Source of the DNA: Dehalococcoidia bacterium
GTDB taxonomy: Bacteria; Chloroflexota; Dehalococcoidia; GIF9; UBA5629
Direction of reading: 5' to 3'
Length of the DNA stretch: 14,774 bases
Assembly (NCBI GenBank): GCA_014384515.1
Contig: JACNFS010000087.1
Coordinates: 1-14,774 of the forward strand
Of this stretch, positions 1 to 7,355 are shown piece by piece. The notes beneath the pieces were generated by a model that was not told the DNA's origin, made no database searches, and saw only the letters and a list, made by a program, of their open reading frames with translations. The position numbers and the translations under genes are program-made. How positions within the stretch are numbered: position 1 is the stretch's first letter; every line of letters starts with the position of its first letter.

Positions 1-2
1 CT

Positions 3-446
3 CGAGCACGGACAGCGTGGATCTATGCACTCCTGGGTTACATCGAGCGGAAGTGGGGAGAGGAGGAGGGTGTGGAGGCAGCTCGTGCAGTTGGCTATTA
101 TATGGGGAGGGCCCAAATGAAGCGGAGGCTCCAGGGGTTGGGGCAAGAGGGACAAACCTCCGAACAAATGGCACACTATCAAGATATCAACCACGCTTAT
201 GGGGGCGTTACCTCTTCCGATAATTATTCTGAGTATGATGATGAAAATGTTATGATTTATCGTAAGTCATGTGCTTTTCATACCCTCCGTCCGCCGAGAA
301 TGAGAAGCTACTGTCGGCCAATTATAGAGGGCTACACCACGGCTTATCAGGAACTTGACAGAGGCCTTGTTGGCTTGAGAGAGGAAGCATGCCTGAGTAA
401 GGGCGACGATCATTGCTACGGGGGCTTCTGCTATAAGAAGCCATAG
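3..446 (+). CDS. ATC-hydrolase-like protein, C-terminal part (5' end outside window)
   Basis: The reading frame is open to the left edge of the window, so the true start lies upstream; about 147 residues are visible. The C-terminal half resembles the L-2-amino-thiazoline-4-carboxylic acid hydrolase family. A Cys (KSCAF) is followed by YCRPIIEGY and a terminal EEACLSKGDDHCYGGF block. This C-x3-GD-x2-C-x-G/F pattern is also seen in V4R-type small-molecule domains, so the exact family is uncertain. In characterised members the enzyme opens a thiazoline ring on the way to cysteine, but most environmental homologues have no proven substrate. The upstream part (AWIYALLGYIERKWGEEEG) looks helical and lacks a signal peptide, consistent with a cytosolic protein. 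The stop is 18 nt before the SDR start, so the two are probably cotranscribed. The family call is an inference from motif spacing. Confidence 0.55.
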   Translation, partial: RARTAWIYALLGYIERKWGEEEGVEAARAVGYYMGRAQMKRRLQGLGQEGQTSEQMAHYQDINHAYGGVTSSDNYSEYDDENVMIYRKSCAFHTLRPPRMRSYCRPIIEGYTTAYQELDRGLVGLREEACLSKGDDHCYGGFCYKKP

Positions 447-464
447 ATAGATGAGGTGATGCAA

Positions 465-1223
465 ATGCGAGTCAAAGATAAGGTCGCAATAGTAACCGGT
501 GGGGCCCAGGGCATTGGTGAGGGTATCGCCGTTCGTTTGGCTGAGGAAGGTGCTAAGGTGGCTATTGTGGATCTTCAGTTAGAGTTGGCAAACGAGGTAG
601 TTAATGGGCTCAGGACAAGTGGAATTGAGGCCATAGCCCTGCAAGCTGATACTTCTAAGAAGACTGAGGTTGGAACCGCAGTGGATGAGGTAATGTCACA
701 CTTTGGACGGATTGATATACTAGTTAATAATGCTGGTTACCATCGTATGGCTAAGGTTACCGAAATAGAAGAGGAGACGTGGGATAGGATTCTGGACATA
801 AATCTCAAGGGGTATTTTCTAATGATACAGGCTGTTGTTCCCCATATGGAGAAGCAGAATTATGGTAAGATACTGAACATCGCCTCGATTGTTGCACATG
901 GGGGGATAGCGAACCAAGCCCACTATAATTCTTCCAAAGGTGGCATTATCAGCTTGACCAGAACCTTGGCGCTAGAGTTAGTCCCTTTCAAGATCAACGT
1001 AAATGCTATCTCTCCTGGCACAGTCGAGACTGCTGGTAATAAGAGATTCCTTGACCGATACAGGGAGCTAGTGGAAAAGCAAATCCCTGTGGGCCGTCTC
1101 GCCCAACCCCGAGACATAGCCAACGCTGTGTTATTCCTTGTATCTGACGAGGCTGAGTACATAACTGGCCAGTGCCTGTCTGTCTGTGGTGGGCTGAGCA
1201 TCGGAATGGCGCCAGCGGTGTAG
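465..1223 (+). CDS. short-chain dehydrogenase/reductase (classical SDR, NAD-type)
   Basis: A 252-residue Rossmann-fold oxidoreductase of normal classical-SDR length. Visible motifs are the TGGAQGIG cofactor loop (residues 11-18), NNAG (88-91), Asn113, Ser141, and Tyr154/Lys158 in YNSSK, so the catalytic tetrad is intact. Asp36 ends the second beta strand (VAIVD), which in this family favours NAD(H) over NADP(H). The C-terminus has the usual TGQ and GG segment. I chose the ATG at 465 because GAGGTG sits 5 nt upstream; the ATG at 459 and the GTG at 456 overlap or abut that site. It probably oxidises a secondary alcohol or reduces a ketone, but the substrate cannot be read from the sequence. It follows the hydrolase-like gene by 18 nt. 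Confidence 0.9.
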   Translation: MRVKDKVAIVTGGAQGIGEGIAVRLAEEGAKVAIVDLQLELANEVVNGLRTSGIEAIALQADTSKKTEVGTAVDEVMSHFGRIDILVNNAGYHRMAKVTEIEEETWDRILDINLKGYFLMIQAVVPHMEKQNYGKILNIASIVAHGGIANQAHYNSSKGGIISLTRTLALELVPFKINVNAISPGTVETAGNKRFLDRYRELVEKQIPVGRLAQPRDIANAVLFLVSDEAEYITGQCLSVCGGLSIGMAPAV

Positions 1224-1295
1224 GAAGAAGGCACGGTCGGCGGATGGTGGTGGTAACCGGGACCGGCCACGCGGTCATTTTAGGCGCTTCGCTTT

Positions 1296-1407
1296 CTGTC
1301 ATTCTGAGGGGGCGGAGCGACCGAAGAATCTCCCTTAGGGTAAACTCCGCGAAGAGAATCTAGGCTCCGCCGGGCTTTGAGACCCTTCGCTATGCTCAGG
1401 GTGACAG
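1296..1407. repeat. 112-bp MITE-like inverted-repeat element
   Basis: The left arm CTGTCATTCTGAG (1296-1308) and right arm CTCAGGGTGACAG (1395-1407) are inverted repeats matching at 11 of 13 positions. Nested inside is a perfect 8-bp pair, GGCGGAGC (1311-1318) and GCTCCGCC (1364-1371). The element contains no ORF and fills most of the gap between the two SDR genes. The 29 bases at 1379-1407 recur on the opposite strand at 12430-12458 with 26 identities, so this is a dispersed repeat rather than a unique hairpin. No flanking target duplication is obvious. Confidence 0.7.
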
Positions 1408-1436
1408 TTATGCCAATCATGTGACGAGATGGTCGG

Positions 1437-2189
1437 ATGAAGCTGACAGATAAGGTGGCCATAGTGACCGGGAGCAGCCGAGGCATAGGCAAGGCTATTG
1501 CTATTGAACTAGCTTGGGCGGGGGCCAGGGTAGTGGTGGCGGCTCGGACTGAGGTTGAGCGGAAAGGGCGGCTACCAGGGACTATCCACGGGACGGTGAA
1601 AGAGATTCGGGACTTGGGTGGTGAAGCGATGGCAATACGGGCTGACATCACTCGCGAGGAGGATGTGGCTGAGCTGGTAGCGCAGGTCAATAGCCATTAT
1701 GGCACAGTCGATATCTTGGTCAACAATGCCGGGGTTACCACTCCGGAGTCCTTTGTGGATCTGACAGTAAAGCGGTGGGACTTAATCATGGCGGTAAACC
1801 TGCGGGGGGCGTTTCTCTGTGCTAAAGCGGTGCTGCCCAAAATGATAGAGCAGCGAAGCGGGAGCATCATCAACGTATCATCTGAAGCAGGGAACGTCCT
1901 GATCAAGGGGAGTATAGCCTACGGGGTTACCAAAGCGGCGCTGGAGCGCTTCACACTTGGGCTGGGCAAGGAGATGAGGAAGCATAACATAGCCGTCAAC
2001 GGCCTTCGGCCCGCTCTCACCGTAACGGAGGCGGTGAGATTCTTCATGCCGGATGTCGATACCAGCGGTTGGCAGTCGCCTGAAATGTGGGGGAAGTACG
2101 CGGTGCTGGTAGCAGCACAGGATGCCAAGACCCTGACAGGGCGTATACTGGATGAGGCAACGCTGAAGCAGATATTCGGGCCAGTCTAG
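1437..2189 (+). CDS. short-chain dehydrogenase/reductase (NADP-type)
   Basis: A 250-residue SDR with TGSSRGIG (11-18), NNAG (96-99), Asn121, Ser148/149 and the Tyr162-x3-Lys166 pair in YGVTK. Arg37 after the second beta strand suggests NADP(H), unlike the Asp in the upstream SDR. An insertion-like stretch follows it (residues 38-55, ERKGRLPGTIHGT), resembling the extended cofactor-side loop of HSDL2-like SDRs. The usual PG after the active site is replaced by RPAL (191-194), and the C-terminal third is divergent, so the substrate pocket is probably unusual. The Shine-Dalgarno is weak. The 213-nt gap before it contains the inverted-repeat element, so it may have its own promoter or depend on read-through. 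Its end is 73 nt from the stop of the convergent XRE gene. Confidence 0.9.
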   Translation: MKLTDKVAIVTGSSRGIGKAIAIELAWAGARVVVAARTEVERKGRLPGTIHGTVKEIRDLGGEAMAIRADITREEDVAELVAQVNSHYGTVDILVNNAGVTTPESFVDLTVKRWDLIMAVNLRGAFLCAKAVLPKMIEQRSGSIINVSSEAGNVLIKGSIAYGVTKAALERFTLGLGKEMRKHNIAVNGLRPALTVTEAVRFFMPDVDTSGWQSPEMWGKYAVLVAAQDAKTLTGRILDEATLKQIFGPV

Positions 2190-2262
2190 AAAGGCATGGT
2201 GCCGTGGTACTGGTAACAGACCAGGTCGGTCGCCACCCGGCGGGACGAGCCAGTTGTTGTTC

Positions 2263-2847
2263 TCAGGAGCTGGGAGGCCGTGACAGCCCCCGGGGCGGGA
2301 CTACCATGAGGAGCATGCGAGAAGAGCCGTTGTTGATATTGTGCCAGAGGTGAGGAAGATGTGCCTTGAAATGAAGGGAATCGCCCGCGTTGAGGTTATG
2401 CGTCTTTCCGTCAATGACATACTGGACTTGCCCCTCCAGGCAGTAAACTAGCTCTTCCCCGCTGTGTACCATGGGCTGCCTGCCGCTTCTGGCCCCTTTT
2501 TTCAAGATATGCTCTGCCGCTTGGATTATCCAGTCTCGGGATGCTCCGGATACTATCTCTGCGATGTCACGCAAGTCATTGGCGCCACCGCTGGTTCTTG
2601 ACCCCCGTGCAGTGTACACAACGGTCTCTTCTTCAAGAACGGGGTCAATGAGCTCGGTAAGCTTCATCCCCAGACCGTGGGCAATATGGTTGAGGACTAC
2701 TATGCTAGGCGACATCTGCCCCCGCTCTATCTTCCAGATGGCCGTGGCTGACAAGCTTGACCGCCGGGCCAGTTCGCGAATGGAGATATTGAGCGATTGT
2801 CTAGCACTCCTTACCGCGGCACCGATATTTTGCGTTATCTCCGGCAT
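2263..2847 (-). CDS. XRE-family transcriptional regulator with C-terminal cupin
   Basis: A 194-residue protein. Residues about 8-66 form a HTH_3/XRE domain (RQSLNISIRELARRSSLSAT, then IWKIERGQMSP). Residues about 115-185 form a cupin_2 sensor domain with the histidine pattern HSGEELVYCLEG, then GDSLHF and LPHLWHN. The length and order match the common XRE-cupin (SutR/PuuR-like) regulators, in which the cupin binds a small ligand that tunes repression. It lies on the same strand as the transporter operon, 364 nt after the LivF gene, and is convergent with the SDR genes. The position suggests it regulates this locus. Near-identical direct repeats upstream of it (2887-2926) are candidate autoregulatory sites. 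The ligand cannot be predicted. Confidence 0.93.
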   Translation of the reverse strand: MPEITQNIGAAVRSARQSLNISIRELARRSSLSATAIWKIERGQMSPSIVVLNHIAHGLGMKLTELIDPVLEEETVVYTARGSRTSGGANDLRDIAEIVSGASRDWIIQAAEHILKKGARSGRQPMVHSGEELVYCLEGQVQYVIDGKTHNLNAGDSLHFKAHLPHLWHNINNGSSRMLLMVVPPRGLSRPPSS

Positions 2848-3211
2848 GACGCCTGCCTTTTACCTGAGTGTAGTTGTTGTGCGATACCTGTTTGCACCTT
2901 TGGGGTAGTATCCCTCCTGTGTGCACAAATTCGTGACGTAAGGGTCTGCCCTCATTGCAGATTGTAGCCCACCGCCGTCCCTTTTTCAATTCCTAGCTTG
3001 TGTTCTCCGAAGTTTTCCAGCCCAGGCACCTCCGGCTTTGACCAAATGTCCTGGGCATCTCAACTCGCCGCCTATGGGAAGCCATGATTGGACTGGCACA
3101 AAGCGGCCTTAGGCCTGGGCTTTCTGCTGCGCGACTGGGTTACCCTGGCCCTTTGCCTTGTTCAAGTGTCCTTTCCAGTGGTTTGTGGTTCAGCAGGCCT
3201 GCGGGAACAAC
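2848..3211. other. 364-bp intergenic region between XRE-cupin and livF
   Basis: No convincing gene is present on either strand. Apart from the direct repeats near the XRE start, there is an imperfect hairpin at 3100-3123 (GGCC-TTA-GGCC core with AAAGC/GCTTT outer arms and a 3-nt bulge). It could attenuate transcription after livF, but no T-run follows on the minus strand, so I do not call it a terminator. Confidence 0.5.
2887..2926 (-). promoter_or_regulatory. candidate operator: direct repeats upstream of XRE-cupin gene
   Basis: On the minus strand, GTGCACACAGG (2926-2916) and GTGCAAACAGG (2897-2887) match at 10 of 11 positions and are spaced 29 bp start to start, close to three helical turns. 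The first overlaps a perfect palindrome, TGTGCACA, at 2920-2927. They lie 40-80 bp upstream of the regulator start, where autoregulatory sites are expected. No convincing -35/-10 pair was found here. The operator role is an inference. Confidence 0.35.
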
Positions 3212-4006
3212 TCAAGAAAGCCACCTCTTGCGGCGGCGGTAGTGTTTCACCTCGCGATAGCTCTTCCGCTGGCCCAGGTCGCTCAGGCCAAAGTAGAACT
3301 CCTTGATGTCCTCGTTCTCCTCAAGCTTGCTGGCGGCACCGTCGAGGACTATTCTCCCATTCTCAAGGACATAGCCATAGTCGGCGATGCTGAGTGCCGC
3401 ACGAACATTCTGCTCCACCAACAGGATAGAAGTCTTTTCCTCCAAATTTATTCTCTTGACGATGTCGAAAATCTCCCGCACCAAATGTGGGGCGAGGCCC
3501 AGGGATGGCTCGTCCAAGCACATCAGCGATGGATGAGCCATAAGGGCGCTACCTATGACCAGCATCTGCTGCTCTCCACCCGAGAGGAAGCCACTTATCC
3601 TGCTCTTGAGGTTCTTTAGCTGGGGGAAATAAGAATAGACCGTGTCTAGGTCTCGCCCCATTCTTCCGCCGTCCCGACTGGTATAGGCACCCACCTTCAG
3701 GTTCTCCTCAACGATGAGATGCCGGAAAAGGCGGCGCCCCTCCACGACCTGGACGATTCCCATCTTGACGATTTCTTCCGGGCTCTGTCTATCAATCCTT
3801 ACGTCGTTGAATTCAATTGTGCCGTCGGTTATCTGCCCCAGTTCCATTGACAGGACGCCCGAAATCGCCTTCAGGGTGGTCGACTTGCCTGCCCCGTTGG
3901 AGCCGAGGAGCGCCACTATGCTCCTCGGCTCCACCTTAAGCGATACGCCCTTGAGAACAAGGATTACGTTGCTGTATTTGACTTCAATATTATCTAGCCT
4001 GAGCAC
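3212..4006 (-). CDS. livF: LivF-type branched-chain amino acid family ABC transporter ATPase
   Basis: A 264-residue cytosolic ATPase of the HAAT (hydrophobic amino acid) uptake family. It shows Walker A GSNGAGKST (35-43), a Q-loop region ending VEGRRLF, the signature LSGGEQQM (141-148), Walker B LMCLDEPS (161-168), and the LVEQN variant of the switch loop in which Gln replaces the usual His, typical of LivF. It starts at a GTG preceded at 5 nt by GAGGG. It is longer than the usual 235 or so residues because of a very basic tail (about 245-264, including HYRRRKRW) that I cannot assign. It is the last transporter gene of the operon, 29 nt after the binding-protein gene, and should pair with LivG to drive LivHM. 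Confidence 0.93.
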   Translation of the reverse strand: MLRLDNIEVKYSNVILVLKGVSLKVEPRSIVALLGSNGAGKSTTLKAISGVLSMELGQITDGTIEFNDVRIDRQSPEEIVKMGIVQVVEGRRLFRHLIVEENLKVGAYTSRDGGRMGRDLDTVYSYFPQLKNLKSRISGFLSGGEQQMLVIGSALMAHPSLMCLDEPSLGLAPHLVREIFDIVKRINLEEKTSILLVEQNVRAALSIADYGYVLENGRIVLDGAASKLEENEDIKEFYFGLSDLGQRKSYREVKHYRRRKRWLS

Positions 4007-4035
4007 TGCTTCCCTCGGATGATGCTAACCCCAGG

Positions 4036-5274
4036 TCACTCGAGGTGGGGCGCTTTAGTCCAGTCGGTGATAGGGAGGATCTTCCCCTGACTCATCTCGT
4101 ACATCTTACAATACAGCCCATGCCTGAGTTCCTTGGAGAAGCTGATCTTCGTCAGCCCCATGGCGTCGAAATCCTTAGTGTTTTCCAGTACCTGTTTCAG
4201 GTTTGCTCCGGTAAGCCCGTCCCATCCAAACTCTTCCACCACCTCGGTAAAGGCTTGTTTCATCAACAGCGACGCAATGAAGGAACCAATGTACACGTTC
4301 TGCCTGTCAGCCGGGTCACGCTCGTTCTTTTGGAACTGCTCGTCCATCACCTGGACACCTTGAATATCGGCTTCATCCCAGGACACCCAGGGGCTGGGTC
4401 CAACCCACCCCTCCATACCTCCGCCAAGAGCCATGGTGGCATAATTCATTGCTACGCCGGCGACACCGAAGTTGAAATCGTCGGTCATGCCATGGGTTGC
4501 CGCATCATTAGCGATACGCGGGGGGCCGATGAGGACTGTATTGGTGTATATCCATTCCGCGCCTGCGTCCTTGATTCTCCGCAGCTGAGCGGAAACGTCA
4601 ACATCGGTGACGTTGAACACCTCTTTGGCTACAATGTCGACGCCCACGGACTCAGCGTAGTCGAGGCATCTTTGCTCCAGGATCACGTTGCCGAAAACAT
4701 TGTCCCAGGTGAGAATGGCGAGCTTGGGCTGTTTCGGTGCTTCCTTCTCCACAAGCCAGTCGCAGAATAGGCCGAACTGGTCACCGTTCTCAGTCGAAAT
4801 GGCGAACGTATAGCCCGCAGGGTAGAGGGCAGGAGTACTGCCAATCCCCATGATGCTAACAACCTGGTCCTCGGTGAACCGGTCTTTGAGTGCCACTCCT
4901 ACCTGGGTGTCAAGGAAGGATACGAGTGCCGGTTTGGGGTCCATATTCACGAACTCGTTGAAGATGGTCACAGCATTGTCCGGTTTGCCTGCGGTATCGC
5001 GAATCACGAATTCCAGCGGTACCCCTTTAACCCCACCCATCTCGTTGACGTAGCCCAAGCAGTCTGTGAGTCCATCGATAACCATCTGGTTCTGCATTGA
5101 GTAGGGACCGCTGAGGTCTACGGCAACGGGGATGATGATTTTATCAGGTGCAACCGCTGTGGGGGGTTCCTCTGGGGGGGGCGCTGGCTCCGGGGCGCAT
5201 GACACACACGGTATGGTAACAAGTATGGCCATGACCAAGATAATCATAAGCGGCTTTGCTCTTATTAGACTCAT
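4036..5274 (-). CDS. LivK-like lipoprotein solute-binding protein of HAAT ABC transporter
   Basis: A 412-residue periplasmic-type binding protein (Peripla_BP_6 fold). The N-terminus has a lipoprotein signal: a basic start, a hydrophobic core (about 9-22) and a Cys at 26 after CVS. A proline- and glutamate-rich linker (APEPAPPPEEPP) follows, then the first domain, beginning at about residue 46 with the IIIPVAVDLSGPY strand typical of the family. The lipobox is imperfect because -3 is Cys rather than Leu. The start is certain: AAAGGAGGT lies 7 nt before the ATG. It captures the substrate and delivers it to LivHM. Many family members bind aromatic or fatty carboxylates or amides rather than leucine, and the adjacent acyl-CoA synthetase favours such a ligand here. 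I leave the symbol blank because specificity is unknown. Confidence 0.92.
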   Translation of the reverse strand: MSLIRAKPLMIILVMAILVTIPCVSCAPEPAPPPEEPPTAVAPDKIIIPVAVDLSGPYSMQNQMVIDGLTDCLGYVNEMGGVKGVPLEFVIRDTAGKPDNAVTIFNEFVNMDPKPALVSFLDTQVGVALKDRFTEDQVVSIMGIGSTPALYPAGYTFAISTENGDQFGLFCDWLVEKEAPKQPKLAILTWDNVFGNVILEQRCLDYAESVGVDIVAKEVFNVTDVDVSAQLRRIKDAGAEWIYTNTVLIGPPRIANDAATHGMTDDFNFGVAGVAMNYATMALGGGMEGWVGPSPWVSWDEADIQGVQVMDEQFQKNERDPADRQNVYIGSFIASLLMKQAFTEVVEEFGWDGLTGANLKQVLENTKDFDAMGLTKISFSKELRHGLYCKMYEMSQGKILPITDWTKAPHLE

Positions 5275-5279
5275 TTCTT

Positions 5280-5345
5280 TTACCTCCTTTTGCTTGAATA
5301 AGGTCGTCGCTGCATCATGACACGATTTCTATCTTCCCCTGTCAT
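5280..5345 (-). other. leader mini-ORFs upstream of the binding-protein gene
   Basis: The 159-nt gap between livM and the binding-protein gene has a second strong Shine-Dalgarno (GGAGGT, 5369-5364). Six nt later comes ATG AAA TGA (5357-5349), a start followed by one codon and a stop. A further ATG at 5345 opens a 21-codon frame whose TAA (5282-5280) lies inside the ribosome binding site of the binding-protein gene. This arrangement could couple or regulate translation. It could also be a decayed gene start. There is no direct evidence of expression. Confidence 0.3.
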
Positions 5346-5433
5346 TTGTCATTTCATCTGTCCACCTCCTTCTGTCTGCACACGGCGGTCACTGCTCAGA
5401 GACTCTTAGCATATGTAACAGACCTGGTCGTAT

Positions 5434-6486
5434 CTAGTAGGAAAATGGTGTCAGCCGGTATGCGGCTTTGAAGACCTCCCAGCGATGATTAAGCCCCCGC
5501 GGCTCAAAGGCCAGGAACAGGAGGATGACAATGCCGAAAACCATGACATGGATAGCCGCGGGCAGAGTGGCCGGAAGAGTCGCAAATGTGCCTCCCATCT
5601 GGTTGGCTCCCCACGTAAGACCTTGATCCAGTGCATAGACAAATATAGGCCCAACAATGGCGCCGGTGATGCTGCCCATACCCCCGATGATCATCATCCC
5701 CAGGTACCATATAGAATCCATGATGGTGAGGATGTCGTAGTTTATAAAGCGCATCCAGTGAGCGTAGAGAGAGCCGGCTATCCCGGCATAGAACGAGCAG
5801 ACAAAGAATGCCAGCAGCTTGTAGCGAAACACGTTGATTCCCATAGCCTCAGCCGCCAAATCGTTGTCTCGAATAGCGACGAAAGCTCTCCCGATCGGCC
5901 CTCTTACCAGACTCTTGGCTATGAAGGTAAGGAGCACAACTACTGTGACAATGACAAAGAACATAGCAGTCTGGGAGTTGAGAACAATGTCTCCTAAGTG
6001 CGGCGTCGGAACAGTAAGTCCCCTACCACCGCCGGTAATATCAGTACGCACGTGGGCGATGAGGGTAGGGATGATGAACTGGGCAGCCAGGGTAGTCATT
6101 GCCAGATAGAAACCCTTTACGCGCAGTGAGGGCAAGCCGAAAATGAACCCCACCAGACCGGTGCTGAGTCCGGCCAGCGGCATGGCGATCCAGAACGGCA
6201 TACCGAGCCTTGTTGTCATAAGAGCGGAAGCGTAGGCCCCTACGGTGACAAAGGCGGCCTGCCCGAGATTGATTTGACCGGCATAGCCGGTAAGTATCAT
6301 GAGTCCCAGAACTGCGACAATCATGATTCCCAGCATGTTGATCATGCCGAGGAGGTGATCACTGAGATAAAGTGGCAGCGTGAAAAGCAGGACGAGGCCA
6401 CCGATAGTGAGCACCCACTGGGTACGGGTGCGGAGGATGGCCATGTCACGCGCATAGTCTACATTGAAAGTGCCACAGGGCTGCAT
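5434..6486 (-). CDS. livM: LivM-type permease of branched-chain amino acid family ABC transporter
   Basis: A 350-residue integral membrane protein of the BPD_transp_2 family. After a short polar N-terminus it has about 8-10 hydrophobic helices. It carries the hallmark GYAGQINLGQAAFVTVGAYA block, LPSLRVKGFYLAMTTLAAQF, and a cytoplasmic coupling segment (AIRDNDLAAEAMGINVFRYK) that contacts the ATPases. I prefer the ATG at 6486 over an in-frame TTG at 6501: it leaves 1 nt after the livH stop and has a GAGAG element about 6 nt upstream, whereas the TTG directly abuts its AAGGA. It forms the membrane channel with LivH. A 159-nt gap follows before the binding-protein gene. Confidence 0.93.
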   Translation of the reverse strand: MQPCGTFNVDYARDMAILRTRTQWVLTIGGLVLLFTLPLYLSDHLLGMINMLGIMIVAVLGLMILTGYAGQINLGQAAFVTVGAYASALMTTRLGMPFWIAMPLAGLSTGLVGFIFGLPSLRVKGFYLAMTTLAAQFIIPTLIAHVRTDITGGGRGLTVPTPHLGDIVLNSQTAMFFVIVTVVVLLTFIAKSLVRGPIGRAFVAIRDNDLAAEAMGINVFRYKLLAFFVCSFYAGIAGSLYAHWMRFINYDILTIMDSIWYLGMMIIGGMGSITGAIVGPIFVYALDQGLTWGANQMGGTFATLPATLPAAIHVMVFGIVILLFLAFEPRGLNHRWEVFKAAYRLTPFSY

Positions 6487-6487
6487 C

Positions 6488-7354
6488 TTACACTCTCTCA
6501 ATCCTTTTCTGCCCGAAGATACCCTCGGGGCGAATTAGCATCACTATGAGCAGCACAATAAAAGGAGCGATGCTCGCCAACCAAGCGTTGAAAAAACCGG
6601 CCACGAAACTCTCCACCAGACCTACTATCAGACCACCAACGATAGCCCCAGCTATGGAGTTGAGGCCACCGAGCAGAACTACAGGGATGACCTTGAAGCC
6701 GACGAATACCAGAGGAATGCTGACCCCAAGTCGATGACCGAGGAGTATGCCAGCGATGGTGCTCAGTGCGGCAGCCAGCGCCCATGTCAGAGCAAACACA
6801 AACTTCACGTTAATTCCCTTGAGTTGAGCGAGTTGGTGGTCTTCTGCCGTTGCCCTCATTCCCAGCCCTACCTTGGTCCTGGCGAAGAAAATGGCAAAAG
6901 CGCCAAAGAGAATCATGACGATAACGAACGGCCAGAGTAACTCAGCATCGATGACAAGCCCAGTGGTGACAGAACCAGTTGGTAGGAATTTAGGCAGAGT
7001 CAGAACCTTGCTTTCCCAGACAGCCAGCATAAGTCCTTGTAAGAAGTACGCCAGAGCCAGTGTAGCCATAAGTGCTGACATGTGTGCCTGCCCTATGAGA
7101 CGGCGCAGGGCGAGCCTTTCCACAAGAATCCCGATCAATGCGGCCACGAGCACAGCGATGACGATCCCGGCCCATATTGGCACCCCCACCTGGACCATGA
7201 GCAAGTAGGCAAGGAAAGCACCCAAAGCCATAATATGTCCAGCCGCGAAGTTGAATACCCCGGTAGCTTTGAATACCAGGACAATGCCAAGCGCTATAAG
7301 GGCGTATACGCCCCCGATCAGAAGCCCTGATACGGCGAATTGAAGGATGTTCAT
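6488..7354 (-). CDS. livH: LivH-type permease of branched-chain amino acid family ABC transporter
   Basis: A 288-residue membrane permease, the usual length for LivH. It begins with the family-typical stretch QFAVSGLLIGGVYALIALG and has about eight transmembrane helices. The coupling segment GMRATAEDHQLAQLKGINV lies before the last third, and the protein ends in a short basic tail (GQKRIERV). It pairs with LivM. Its ATG is 1 nt after the TGA of the acyl-CoA synthetase gene and its stop is 1 nt before the livM start, so translation of the three genes is probably coupled. Confidence 0.94.
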   Translation of the reverse strand: MNILQFAVSGLLIGGVYALIALGIVLVFKATGVFNFAAGHIMALGAFLAYLLMVQVGVPIWAGIVIAVLVAALIGILVERLALRRLIGQAHMSALMATLALAYFLQGLMLAVWESKVLTLPKFLPTGSVTTGLVIDAELLWPFVIVMILFGAFAIFFARTKVGLGMRATAEDHQLAQLKGINVKFVFALTWALAAALSTIAGILLGHRLGVSIPLVFVGFKVIPVVLLGGLNSIAGAIVGGLIVGLVESFVAGFFNAWLASIAPFIVLLIVMLIRPEGIFGQKRIERV

Positions 7355-7355
7355 C

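Noticed and set aside
3100..3123. Hairpin downstream of livF as a terminator
   Set aside because: The stem has a 3-nt bulge and there is no T-run on the minus strand, so it is not a Rho-independent terminator by sequence.
4045..4770. Long open frame on the plus strand opposite the binding-protein gene
   Set aside because: It lies wholly antisense to a well-supported lipoprotein gene, has no domain or ribosome binding site, and its low-complexity mixed composition is that of a shadow frame.
6487..6501. TTG at 6501 as the livM start
   Set aside because: Its purine-rich element directly abuts the TTG with no spacer, while the ATG at 6486 has a better-spaced site and leaves the common 1-nt junction with livH.
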